42,361 bases of DNA from Candidatus Methanomethylicus mesodigestus (GTDB taxonomy: Archaea; Thermoproteota; Methanomethylicia; Methanomethylicales; Methanomethylicaceae). Where the stretch lies: assembly GCA_001717005.1 (NCBI GenBank), contig MAGS01000030.1, forward strand, positions 46,517 to 88,877, in the 5' to 3' direction. Shown here one piece after another: positions 29,702 to 38,452 of this stretch; the stretch's first letter is position 1, and the number at the start of each line of letters is the position of its first letter. The notes below the pieces were generated by a model. That model made no database searches. It worked only from the letters and a program-made list of their open reading frames with translations, and was not told the origin of the DNA. The translations under genes were made by a program, and so were the position numbers.

Positions 29702-30369
29702 TGGGCTTGAGCAAGAGGCGCAGCAGAGCGGTCATTTTTTTGGGACCGAGCGCGCCGATCTCTGAGGCAGGCAGGATACTGCCATCGGCAACCTTCCGAC
29801 CGCCCGCCGGCAGGGGCGATATCGTGGCCGCTGCGGACGAGGGGTTTGAGATAATCGGGCTCATAGACGGCGTCTTCTACCAGCGCAATGCAGTGGCGCA
29901 CAGGGAGATAACATACGCCATAGGGAGAGGCGCCATCGTAATAGGTGGATCAAGCATGGGCGCATTGAGGGCGTCAGAGATGGACGCCTGCGGCATGGTA
30001 GGTGTCGGCAAGATCTACAGGTGGTACAAAGAGGGGAAGATTGTCTCGGATGACGAGGTTGCGCTAGTTTTCCATCCTGAGACATTGGCGCCGATCTCTG
30101 AGCCGATGGTCAACATAAGGGCGACATTGGAAGGGCTGGCGGAGTCGGGAGACATAAGCGCGGAGGAGGGGGAAACGTTGGTGAGGGCTGCAAGCGAGAC
30201 GCCTTTCCAGTTCAGGAATATCAGCAGGATATGCCAGAGGGCGCTTCGCTCGGGGTTGCCGCCTGAACGCTGCCGAACGATCGCCGCACTCCTCAAGGAG
30301 AGGCGCATCGATCAGAAACGCATCGACGCAATAAAATTGCTGGAAGAGGTGCGGGCATTAATGGGATGA
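29698..30369 (+). CDS. tfuA: TfuA-like protein (YcaO partner)
   Basis: IFLGPSAPISEA...LPSATFRPPAGRGDI...LIDGVFYQRNAVAHREITYAIGRGAIVIGGSSMGALRASEM. Confidence 0.92.
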   Translation: MMGLSKRRSRAVIFLGPSAPISEAGRILPSATFRPPAGRGDIVAAADEGFEIIGLIDGVFYQRNAVAHREITYAIGRGAIVIGGSSMGALRASEMDACGMVGVGKIYRWYKEGKIVSDDEVALVFHPETLAPISEPMVNIRATLEGLAESGDISAEEGETLVRAASETPFQFRNISRICQRALRSGLPPERCRTIAALLKERRIDQKRIDAIKLLEEVRALMG

Positions 30370-30470
30370 GCTGAGGGGCAGGCGGCTATGATTGGGCAAT
30401 CCCAAGAAGGCGAGGCCCCGGGAATTCAGTTTGTTTATATATCACGATTTTCAAGATAAAGTGTTCTGCG

Positions 30471-32078
30471 GTGTGCGATATGGGTGAGCCATTCATCATA
30501 ATTGATGGAGTATCAAAGAAGTTTGGCACGAAGGAAGTACTAAGGAACATATCATTGACGATAGGAGAGGGGGAGAGGCTGGGAATAATTGGCAGGAGCG
30601 GCTCAGGAAAGACTGTGCTTCTGTCCATGCTTAAGGGCATAGCCGATTATGCCCCCACGACAGGGAAGGTAGTATACAGGATTGCTATCTGCAAGGAATG
30701 CGAGTATATAGACGGGCCCAGCAAGGCTGAGAAGGTCTGCCCGAGATGCTTCAGCAAGATGGAGCTGTTGGAGGTGGACATCTGGAAGAACGATGCCCAC
30801 GCCAGAGCGCTGCGGAACAGGGTCTCGATAATGTTTCAGAGGACTTTTGCCCTTTATGGGAGCATGACGGTTTACGAGAATCTGGTCGAGGCGCTGGGCA
30901 GGACAGAGATACCTGGGACGGACATAAACAAGCGGGCAATCGAGATTGCAAAGAGCATAGGGCTCTCGAACAGGCTGATCCACACCGCGCGGGACCTCAG
31001 CGGCGGAGAGAAGCAGAGGGTGGTACTCGGCAGGCAACTGGCGGTGAACCCGGTCTTGCTCCTTGCTGATGAGCCGACGGGGACGCTGGACCCGATAAAC
31101 GCCAAGATAATCTACAGGATCCTCATCGAGGAGTGCAAGAGGGAGGGTACAACTCTCCTAGTCACGTCGCATGTCCCTGAGGCGATCGAGGCAATCTCCG
31201 AGAAGGCAATACTTCTCGAGGACGGTAGGATAGACATGCAGGGCGACACGAAGAGCGTTGTCGCGAAATTCATGAGCAGACTCAAGCCTGAGGACGTTCC
31301 GGTGCCGAAGGAGCCGGGAAAGGCGATTCTTAAGATATCGGACTTGAAGAAGCACTACTTCTCCATAGACAAGGGAGTTGTTAAGGCACTAGACGGTGTA
31401 AGCTTCGAGGTGAAGGAGAAGCAGATATTCGGGATAATCGGGCTGAGCGGCGCAGGCAAGACGACGCTGTCCCGGGCCATATGCGGGGTGACTGCGCCCA
31501 CGTCCGGAACGATTGAGATGAAGATCGGGGACGAGTGGATAAACATGCTCGAGCCGGGACCGCTTGGCAGGGGCAGGGCTACGCCATACATGGGGCTGCT
31601 CCACCAGGAGTATACGCTCTATCCGCACAGAACGGTGCTTGAGAACCTCACGGATGCGATCGGGCTGGAGCTGCCGGACGAGTTTGCGAAGTTCAAGGCG
31701 CACAGCGTGCTTATTGCTGCCGGCTTTGAAGAGGGGTGCATAGAAGACACCGTTCAGAAATATCCCGATGAGCTCAGCGAGGGGGAGAGGCACCGCGTCG
31801 CACTGGCACAGGTGCTGATACGAGAGCCGATAATCGTGATCCTAGACGAGCCTTCAGGGACGATGGATCCCATAACACAGCAGGACGTTTCGCGCTCGAT
31901 AAAGACGGCGAGGAACGAGCTTGGTCAGACGTTCGTCATAGTCTCGCATGACCTCGGGTTCGTGTTGAACACCTGTGAGGAGGTCATACTCATGCGGGAC
32001 GGTAAGATCGTAAAGATCGGCAAGCCAGCAGAGGTGATCCGGTTCTTTACGCCGGAGGAGAAGAAGGAGCTAACGTAG
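30471..32078 (+). CDS. atwA: MCR activation component A2 (tandem-NBD ABC ATPase) with Cys4 zinc-ribbon-like insert
   Basis: Walker A GRSGSGKTVLL and GLSGAGKTTLS; CKECEYIDGPSKAEKVCPRC insert; LSGGEKQR and LSEGERHR. Confidence 0.92.
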   Translation: MCDMGEPFIIIDGVSKKFGTKEVLRNISLTIGEGERLGIIGRSGSGKTVLLSMLKGIADYAPTTGKVVYRIAICKECEYIDGPSKAEKVCPRCFSKMELLEVDIWKNDAHARALRNRVSIMFQRTFALYGSMTVYENLVEALGRTEIPGTDINKRAIEIAKSIGLSNRLIHTARDLSGGEKQRVVLGRQLAVNPVLLLADEPTGTLDPINAKIIYRILIEECKREGTTLLVTSHVPEAIEAISEKAILLEDGRIDMQGDTKSVVAKFMSRLKPEDVPVPKEPGKAILKISDLKKHYFSIDKGVVKALDGVSFEVKEKQIFGIIGLSGAGKTTLSRAICGVTAPTSGTIEMKIGDEWINMLEPGPLGRGRATPYMGLLHQEYTLYPHRTVLENLTDAIGLELPDEFAKFKAHSVLIAAGFEEGCIEDTVQKYPDELSEGERHRVALAQVLIREPIIVILDEPSGTMDPITQQDVSRSIKTARNELGQTFVIVSHDLGFVLNTCEEVILMRDGKIVKIGKPAEVIRFFTPEEKKELT

Positions 32079-32999
32079 GCCAAAGACGGACTCACGGGAT
32101 AAGTCCATAAAAATCCCCTTCTCTTTTCCTATCGACACGACGATCTGTTTCTGCTCAGTGAAGCTGCCTACGACCTGTGCAGAGAACCCAACGCCGCGCA
32201 GAAGATCCAGGATGGCGTCGTCTTTTGAGGCGAATATGAAGCCCATTGCGGGGTATGAGATCAGCCACTCCGAGAGCGATATCATCGGAGGTTTTGGAAT
32301 CAGCTCGAGATCCACAGTCGCGCCCGTCCCGCTGGCTTCGCAGAGCATCGCCAAGCTTCCAAGTATCCCGGGGGCACTGATGTCTCTTGAGGAGGAGATA
32401 TAGCCATTGTCGATGGCAGCCACTATGGTGGAGATCATCCGCTGCAGCTCCTCCTTCGTGCGCTTCAACGTGCTGTCGAAGCACCTCACCCAGCCCTTTG
32501 TTCCGAAGGCCCCTTCGAGGTCTATCGCCATGATCAGCTTGTCGCCCGGTTTCGCGTCGGTCCCTTTGGCAACCCTCTTTGCGATCCCGACTACCGCGGC
32601 ATCGATCGCCTCGTATGAAGAGTCAGGATGCGTGTGACCTTTGAGGAGCTTCAGGCCATATTTTTCGAGGCCGGTCTTTATCCCCTCGGCCATCTTGCGC
32701 CTGGTGGCGGGTGATCCGGAGAGTACGTCAACATATCCCAACGGCTTTGCGCCTTTCACAACGACATCGTTGACGTTCACGAGCACGGAGTAATACCCTG
32801 CAAACCATGGATCGGACTTCACAAGATCCTCAGTGATCCCGTCGGCCGAAACGACAATCTTAAGGTCAGCGACATCGAGAACGCCGGCGTCGTCATAGTC
32901 TGACTCGCCGAGTATCTGGAGGATCTCGCCAATCTCAAGCTTCCGCTTCAATCCTTTGTAGTTCCTCGCAGCAGAGATTACCTGAGCAAGACTCTCCAA
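32070..32999 (-). CDS. mmp2: Methanogenesis marker protein 2 (AIR synthase-like)
   Basis: GESDYDDAGVLDVADLKIVVSADGITEDLV...VNDVVVKGAKPLGYVDVLS; tail-to-tail 9-bp overlap with atwA. Confidence 0.88.
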   Translation of the reverse strand: MESLAQVISAARNYKGLKRKLEIGEILQILGESDYDDAGVLDVADLKIVVSADGITEDLVKSDPWFAGYYSVLVNVNDVVVKGAKPLGYVDVLSGSPATRRKMAEGIKTGLEKYGLKLLKGHTHPDSSYEAIDAAVVGIAKRVAKGTDAKPGDKLIMAIDLEGAFGTKGWVRCFDSTLKRTKEELQRMISTIVAAIDNGYISSSRDISAPGILGSLAMLCEASGTGATVDLELIPKPPMISLSEWLISYPAMGFIFASKDDAILDLLRGVGFSAQVVGSFTEQKQIVVSIGKEKGIFMDLSRESVFGLR

Positions 33000-33234
33000 A
33001 TTCGACCCTCACGATAAAAGAAGAGAGTAAGCGTCAGAATAATAAGCATTATGACGTGGCAGTCCCTGAATTAACAGGGCTACTTCATGCAAAGATAAAT
33101 GCGAGGGGCCGTGGTGTTGAGTTGTGCTGTTCTGTGCTGTGCCGTTAGCATACCTTTTTTAAGGCTTATGATGTAGCGTTTTCAATGAATGTGCTGGTTC
33201 AAGGCGATAGCCGGAGTGCTGGGGCGCATGATAA

Positions 33235-33632
33235 ATGAGTAAGGCATCCTACCACACGCCTGACGACGTTGCCGTTAAAGTCATGGGGCTGACAAAACGC
33301 TTTGGCAATTTAACCGCCGTTAACGACCTGAGTTTCGATATAAAGAAAGGCGAACTCTTTGGCTTCTTGGGTCCGAATGGTGCGGGAAAAACCACAACTA
33401 TTCGCATGTTAACGGGTCTTACAAAACCGACTTCCGGGACCGCAGCAATCGAGGGCTTTGACGTCGTGAAACAGACCGTGAAAGCGAAAGGGAAGATGGG
33501 AGTTGTTCCAGAAGTTTCAAATATTTTTGATGAAATGAGCGCGTGGGATAACCTGATCCTCTCAGCACAACTTTATGGCATACCTCAAGAGGAAAGAGGC
33601 CCGCGAGCGAAGGAACTGCTTGAAAACAACAC
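33235..33632 (+). pseudogene. 5' part of an ABC-2 transporter ATPase, truncated at an inversion breakpoint (ORF continues to 33936 as read-through into antisense permease sequence)
   Basis: KRFGNLTAVNDLSFDIKKGELFGFLGPNGAGKTTTIRMLTGLTKPTSGTA...ERGPRAKELLENN; lacks signature motif and Walker B in this orientation. Confidence 0.85.
33622..33632. repeat. Left copy of an 11-bp near-perfect inverted repeat (GAAAACAACAC) at the inversion junction
   Basis: Reverse complement of 34649-34659 is GAAAAAAACAC, 10/11 identical. Confidence 0.8.
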
Positions 33633-34076
33633 AGGATTAGCTATGCCCGTTCCTGAAAGAAGCATTAATGGAATCGTCATGCCCGCTGACAAAATTACTC
33701 CAAACAAAACACCTGCGATTGCCTTTCCAGAGATCAATGCAAAGAAGGGAACGGGCGCGACCATTAACCTTTCAAAGGTGCCAGTCTGTTTCTCCAATAC
33801 CACTGCAACTGCCTCAATAGACGTTGTCCCAAACAGTACTGCAAGCGCAGTCAATCCAGAAATTGCAGTTGAGAGGTTAACCTGCCCTGCAAGCGAGAAT
33901 GCCAAGAATAACGAAATAGGCATCAACAATGCGTAGGTGAAGTTTGGCGCCTTAAAAAAATAGACTTTAGCATCCTTTTTTGCTATGCATAAAGCCTTGC
34001 TCAAATCTTGGCGAAGACCGTCACCCAACGCTTGCACTTTTGCTCTTGCCCTCCTTTTCCCGGTGCATGATATCAA
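33633..34076 (-). pseudogene. 5' part of the ABC-2 permease, inverted (true start probably inside this span)
   Basis: FTYALLMPISLFLAFSLAGQVNLSTAISGLTALAVLFGTTSIEAVAVVLEKQTGTFERLMVAPVPF...GTGIANP on the minus strand, ends at the junction. Confidence 0.82.
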
Positions 34077-34648
34077 GGTTCAATCCAGTCAGCTTTACAA
34101 ACGCATCTTCCAAGCTTGGCTTCACAGTATTGATTGATACTATCCTTATGCTGTTCAGACGTGCAAAATCAGCGATAGATGGAATGGCATCCGAAACGCT
34201 CTCTACAGTAATTTTGAATTTGTTCGCATACTCTGAAACCGCGATTACCCCTCTCAAAGACTCGAGTCTGCTTCTCACGTTTTCCTCGATATCGAAAACG
34301 ACTTCAATCATGGGTTGGTTCTCTAGACTTGCCTTAAGTCTACCGGGGCTATCCATGGCTACAATACTCCCCTTATTGAGGATAGCAATCCTTTGGCAGA
34401 ACTGGTCGGCTTCTTCAATGTAGTGGGTGGTCATAAAAACAGTAGTTCCATCCTCGTTCAGGTCTCTAATTAGGGCCCTTATAATTCGGGCACTTTGAAC
34501 ATCAAGACCCGTAGTTGGTTCATCCAAGAAAAGTAGAGGCGGCTTATGCATCAGAGCCATTGCAATGGTCACTCGCCTTTTCATGCATTTTGAGAAAGTT
34601 CCCACGCGGTCATACCGCCGATCATAAATGTCAAACCATTTCATCGCG
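34021..34648 (-). pseudogene. 3' part of the ABC-2 transporter ATPase, inverted
   Basis: DRRYDRVGTFSKCMKRRVTIAMALMHKPPLLFLDEPTTGLDVQSARIIRALIRDLNEDGTTVFMTTHYIEEADQFC; no Walker A on this strand. Confidence 0.85.
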
Positions 34649-34659
34649 GTGTTTTTTTC
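34649..34659. repeat. Right copy of the 11-bp inverted repeat (GTGTTTTTTTC)
   Basis: Pairs with 33622-33632 with one mismatch. Confidence 0.8.
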
Positions 34660-34978
34660 TTCATTGACTTTTTCTTCCATGGGCGTCTTAGTGTCGGCTT
34701 ATGCCAAACGGGTTCCTGAAGCGCAAATGCTCGATAACTTCATCCGTTTTCCGATGGCTTTTCTTTCAGGAATATTCTTTCCATTAGCCAGCATACCTGT
34801 TCAATTGCAGTTCATCCCACGCCTATTGCCTCTGACTTATTCGGTGGAAGCATTGGATCTTTCGGTATCACAATTAGGTTTAAGTTACATTTATTTAATT
34901 GATATTGTAGTAATGGCTTTGTTTTCAGTTGCTTTGCTTCTTCTAGCCACTTTTGTACTACGCAAGAAAATGACTTGA
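34649..34978 (+). pseudogene. 3' part of the ABC-2 permease
   Basis: SLTFSSMGVLVSAYAKRVPEAQMLDNFIRFPMAFLSGIFFPLASIPVQLQFIPRLLPLTYSVEAL, typical C-terminal half of ABC-2 permeases; no N-terminal half on this strand. Confidence 0.83.
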
Positions 34979-35096
34979 TGTTTGGATTAGGCGGCGAATG
35001 GAGCATGACGCATTATAGAAAAAATTCCTTCTTCGTCCTAAAAAATCAAAAAAAAGCAGATTTAAGTATCGCGGTGCAGTGATGCTCTACGAGTGA

Positions 35097-36563
35097 GTGA
35101 ACATGAGGAGCAGAAAGGGAGTAACGCCAGTCATCGCGACAATTCTGCTTATCAGCATTGCCACGGCCACTGCAACCGTAATCTATTCGTACATGAGTGA
35201 TACAAGCGCCCTTCCGGAAGCAGAGCCGCTGGCATCCAGCATGCTGGAGTCGCTCAAGACAGTCGGCGTTAAAGGCTCCTCCAACGGGATATTCGACGTG
35301 TATGTAATGAACATAGGCGATATCGAATCAGTCGTCGACGTGCTCTACGTGAAGGACTTTACCGGAGCCGCAGTGGCCACTATTCCTGTCAATGTCTCAA
35401 TAGCGGTGGGACAGATCGTCGACTTCCAGCTCGACTCGTACCTTTATGGGAACGGCCCTTGGTCATGGTACGAGATACAGGGGGTCACCGCGCGTGGGAA
35501 TAAGTTCGACATGAGCCTCTTCGCCTCCCAGTCCGGCGCGCAGGCAATAGGTGAGCTGCCCGAAGGGGAGACGGACTCGTTGTACCCTGTCGTAAGGGTC
35601 ATCGTCAATGGGACAGATGTAACCACTGGCGAGGTCCTGCAGAATTTGACTTATGTGGATGGGCAGTTCTTCGACGTCACGACCGGAAAGCTGGTCTTCG
35701 ATGAAGCGTCGAGCCCTGCCACCGCCGTTGGGTTCGACTTTGAGACAGGTGCCTACAACATCAATCCTAATGGCGATGTGGCCAATCTTCGTTATGCGGA
35801 AGGAAATCCAAGCTCTAACAACGTAATATCGATCAACGTCCATGGCGACAGCTCTGGATCGATGATGAGCGCTAACTTCAGCGGCATCACATCCAACTAT
35901 AGATACTCCGCGTTAGTGCTATCATTTGGGTTCGAGTTGAACCCTAACGATTTCAATTCTATGAACGGTACGGTTCAATTCTGGGATTGGAGCAAAAACC
36001 AATACGTGACATCGGGCAACGGATACTGGGAATTCGACTCGTCCTCCATTTATTGGGTTTCCTATGGTCAAAATAACAAATGGCATAACTTTACTGTGAC
36101 TATGGATCTTGGATCTTTGATCGGCCCGAACGGGGAATGGTCGCTAATTCTCAACATAAGTACCTCCAATAATAACCTTAATGCGCTGAAATTCGATTAT
36201 TTGCACGTAAAGGAGGTTACTGAGAACGTTAACGGCATCGACACGCTCTTCTGCTACCAGCTCGTTGGCATCGACGAGTCAGTAGTTACCAAATTGCTCT
36301 TCTCGACCACAGGCATCTTCTCCGCAAACTCTGACTACAACATGGCGGTCTTCAATTTCGACACGCAGAGCTGGAACTACTTCAGCGTGATAAAGGGCAG
36401 TTCGGAGCTTCAGACAGTTGCCATTGAGGTCACATCCTCCTGCTCAAGCTACATCAATTCGACCAACTTCGTGATCATCAAGATCTCTCCTATTCAAGGG
36501 TCAAACTCAGTTGAGACGATCTTCACCGATCAGTCGAGGCTGATTGTGAGGACTCTAGAGTGA
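35097..36563 (+). CDS. Secreted/surface protein with archaeal type IV pilin-like N-terminus and large exodomain
   Basis: MRSRKGVTPVIATILLISIATATATVIYSY class III signal peptide-like start followed by a long extracellular-type Asn/Ser/Thr-rich domain. Confidence 0.75.
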   Translation: MNMRSRKGVTPVIATILLISIATATATVIYSYMSDTSALPEAEPLASSMLESLKTVGVKGSSNGIFDVYVMNIGDIESVVDVLYVKDFTGAAVATIPVNVSIAVGQIVDFQLDSYLYGNGPWSWYEIQGVTARGNKFDMSLFASQSGAQAIGELPEGETDSLYPVVRVIVNGTDVTTGEVLQNLTYVDGQFFDVTTGKLVFDEASSPATAVGFDFETGAYNINPNGDVANLRYAEGNPSSNNVISINVHGDSSGSMMSANFSGITSNYRYSALVLSFGFELNPNDFNSMNGTVQFWDWSKNQYVTSGNGYWEFDSSSIYWVSYGQNNKWHNFTVTMDLGSLIGPNGEWSLILNISTSNNNLNALKFDYLHVKEVTENVNGIDTLFCYQLVGIDESVVTKLLFSTTGIFSANSDYNMAVFNFDTQSWNYFSVIKGSSELQTVAIEVTSSCSSYINSTNFVIIKISPIQGSNSVETIFTDQSRLIVRTLE

Positions 36564-36751
36564 CCGAAGGCAGACGATATTCACCCATGCTGAGTATGAA
36601 AGAGACGGATGCATGCCAATTCCGGCGTTTCGACCAGCCTATTCTTTTTCCTGTCGACTTGTATCGAGAGATGAAGTTGTGCTTGGAAAAAAATATAGGA
36701 GGCAGAGAAGAACAAGAACGAGAGATGAGGGAGCTTCTTGAAGATTACTGA
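36560..36751 (+). CDS. Small hypothetical protein
   Basis: Short ORF filling the gap and overlapping both neighbours; weak evidence. Confidence 0.35.
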   Translation: MTEGRRYSPMLSMKETDACQFRRFDQPILFPVDLYREMKLCLEKNIGGREEQEREMRELLEDY

Positions 36752-37016
36752 GGGGCAAACGGTGATTTATGCCAAGACAGGTACCGAAGGGAAGGTCGTC
36801 AAGATACATGAGCTGGATGGAAAGGTATGGGCAGAGCTCGACACTACAGGACTCCTCTATGAGGAGAGCGCGTTGGAGCCAAGGGCCGAGGAGAAGAAGA
36901 AGGAAGTTGCGAAGGCAATACCCAAGAAGGCCGGCGATCGCGGGGACGCTGCGCTGCCAGAGATAAAGGACGAGGGCAGGCCCGACGGTAGCGGTACAGT
37001 AAGCGGCGGCGGATAA
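36738..37016 (+). CDS. DUF2098-like small protein (TTG start)
   Basis: KITEGQTVIYAKTGTEGKVVKIHELDGKVWAELDTTGLLYEESALEP. Confidence 0.65.
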   Translation: MKITEGQTVIYAKTGTEGKVVKIHELDGKVWAELDTTGLLYEESALEPRAEEKKKEVAKAIPKKAGDRGDAALPEIKDEGRPDGSGTVSGGG

Positions 37017-37043
37017 CCGCAAAGGGCGGATAAGGGGCACGGA

Positions 37044-37817
37044 TTGATGCGAAAAGCAGTAGTGCTGGACAAATCAGGGACCATATTTGACCCCTGCAGA
37101 GTCATCTATGACCTCAGTTCCAAGAAGTGCGTCTTCCATGAGAATGCGCTAAGATATGTCGTAAGAAGAGGGGAGGCGCTTGTCAACATACGCGGTGCGG
37201 TGGGTGCGGTAATCAAGGGCGATCTGCATGGGGTCAGCTTCAAAGCAAGCTGCGCGGCATTCGTGCCAGTCCCCGAGGTCAGGCCTTGTGCCTTGTGCGA
37301 GAAGGATGTTTTGGATGGCATCAGGCTGGTATCCGAGTTGGCGCAGTCGCATTGCAATTCCGAGCTTGGCGTCTGTGTAGCCGTAATAGTCAACAGAGCG
37401 GGAAAGGTTACGGGGATCGTGGGCTTGGGTGGCAGGCTTTATGGCGAGGTGAGAGACGCCGTCAGCAGGATGCAACGTGGCGGATCAGATGTTTTTCTTG
37501 CGACAGGAAATTGCATGGAGATGACAATGAAATGTGCAGGCATCCTTGGGATACCAAAGGAGTATGTCCTCTTCGACGCATCACCTGAAGATAAGAGGGA
37601 CCTGGTGAAGAGACTAAGGGGCTTTTATGGCGCGGTAGTCATGGTTGGGAACGACATAAATGATCTCACGGCCATGAGGGAGGCGGACATATCAATAATC
37701 GTCAGGAGGGAGGGGGCGACCTCCGATGACAGGGTCAGCAGATGCGAAGACGTGGATCATGTCGTGCCAACCCTTAACGAAGTCGAGGGCATAGTCAACG
37801 CGATAGGATCAACCTGA
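37044..37817 (+). CDS. HAD-superfamily hydrolase
   Basis: VLDKSGTIFDP motif I and VGNDINDLTAMREADISIIV motif IV. Confidence 0.75.
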   Translation: MMRKAVVLDKSGTIFDPCRVIYDLSSKKCVFHENALRYVVRRGEALVNIRGAVGAVIKGDLHGVSFKASCAAFVPVPEVRPCALCEKDVLDGIRLVSELAQSHCNSELGVCVAVIVNRAGKVTGIVGLGGRLYGEVRDAVSRMQRGGSDVFLATGNCMEMTMKCAGILGIPKEYVLFDASPEDKRDLVKRLRGFYGAVVMVGNDINDLTAMREADISIIVRREGATSDDRVSRCEDVDHVVPTLNEVEGIVNAIGST

Positions 37818-38418
37818 TCTCGTAATATCTTCCCTGATATTCAGAGTGAAAATGGGGCAGGGAACGCGCAATCTCGGCCTCGAGCGACCGCATCGCACGC
37901 ACCTGGGCGTCGTCTGCGAACGCTATAAGGCGCCTGCGGTGGGACTCCTCGCACAACACGCTGCAGGGAACAAACCCTGAGATCGTGACGAAGTAAGGCT
38001 TTGTACCGCCTCTGCTGCCCAGTTCTGCCAGCTCATGCTCGTGCTGCTCGTCCAGCGCATACCTTATGCGTTCGCTGAAGGAACGGATGCAGCAATCGGG
38101 ATAATCCAAGAAGTGCCCGGTCTCACTGTCCTCAAAGTTCTTCGAGAATACGCCGATCTGGGTGGAGATATAAGGGTCCAAAGCAGGGCGGACTGGCGGC
38201 TGCCATCTCTTGACCAGGTCCTGCTGGACCTGGAGGCGGGGCAGGACATCAAAGAGGCGGTCGTCCATGAAGAGCTGGGCGATGTGCTCGGCGAGATTCG
38301 GAAACTCAGGGTACGTCGCCCTTGCGTCTGCGGCCGAGCTGCACGAGGACAGGGCATTCAGAATGCCCGATATCCGCGATAAAGAGTCAAAACCGTTGCT
38401 TGGGAGCATAGAAACCAA
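37795..38418 (-). CDS. DUF483-like protein
   Basis: GHFLDYPDCCIRSFSERI Cys motif and SGFVPCSVLCEES. Confidence 0.5.
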   Translation of the reverse strand: MVSMLPSNGFDSLSRISGILNALSSCSSAADARATYPEFPNLAEHIAQLFMDDRLFDVLPRLQVQQDLVKRWQPPVRPALDPYISTQIGVFSKNFEDSETGHFLDYPDCCIRSFSERIRYALDEQHEHELAELGSRGGTKPYFVTISGFVPCSVLCEESHRRRLIAFADDAQVRAMRSLEAEIARSLPHFHSEYQGRYYEIRLILSR

Positions 38419-38427
38419 CTGATGAGG

Positions 38428-38446
38428 TTAAAAAAAAGAAAAAAGG
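38428..38446 (-). terminator. Oligo-T terminator downstream of mcrA
   Basis: Minus-strand CTTTTTTCTTTTTTTTAACC immediately after the mcrA stop. Confidence 0.5.
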
Positions 38447-38452
38447 GAGGGT

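Noticed and set aside
33061-33160. Short repeats near gttgtgctgttctgtgctgtgccg and CCCTG...CAGGG stem
   Set aside because: Too short and imperfect to call a repeat array or mobile-element end; no transposase or recombinase nearby
33633-33936. C-terminal 101 residues of the 233-aa ORF 33235..33936
   Set aside because: Read-through into sequence antisense to the inverted permease fragment; not a novel ATPase domain
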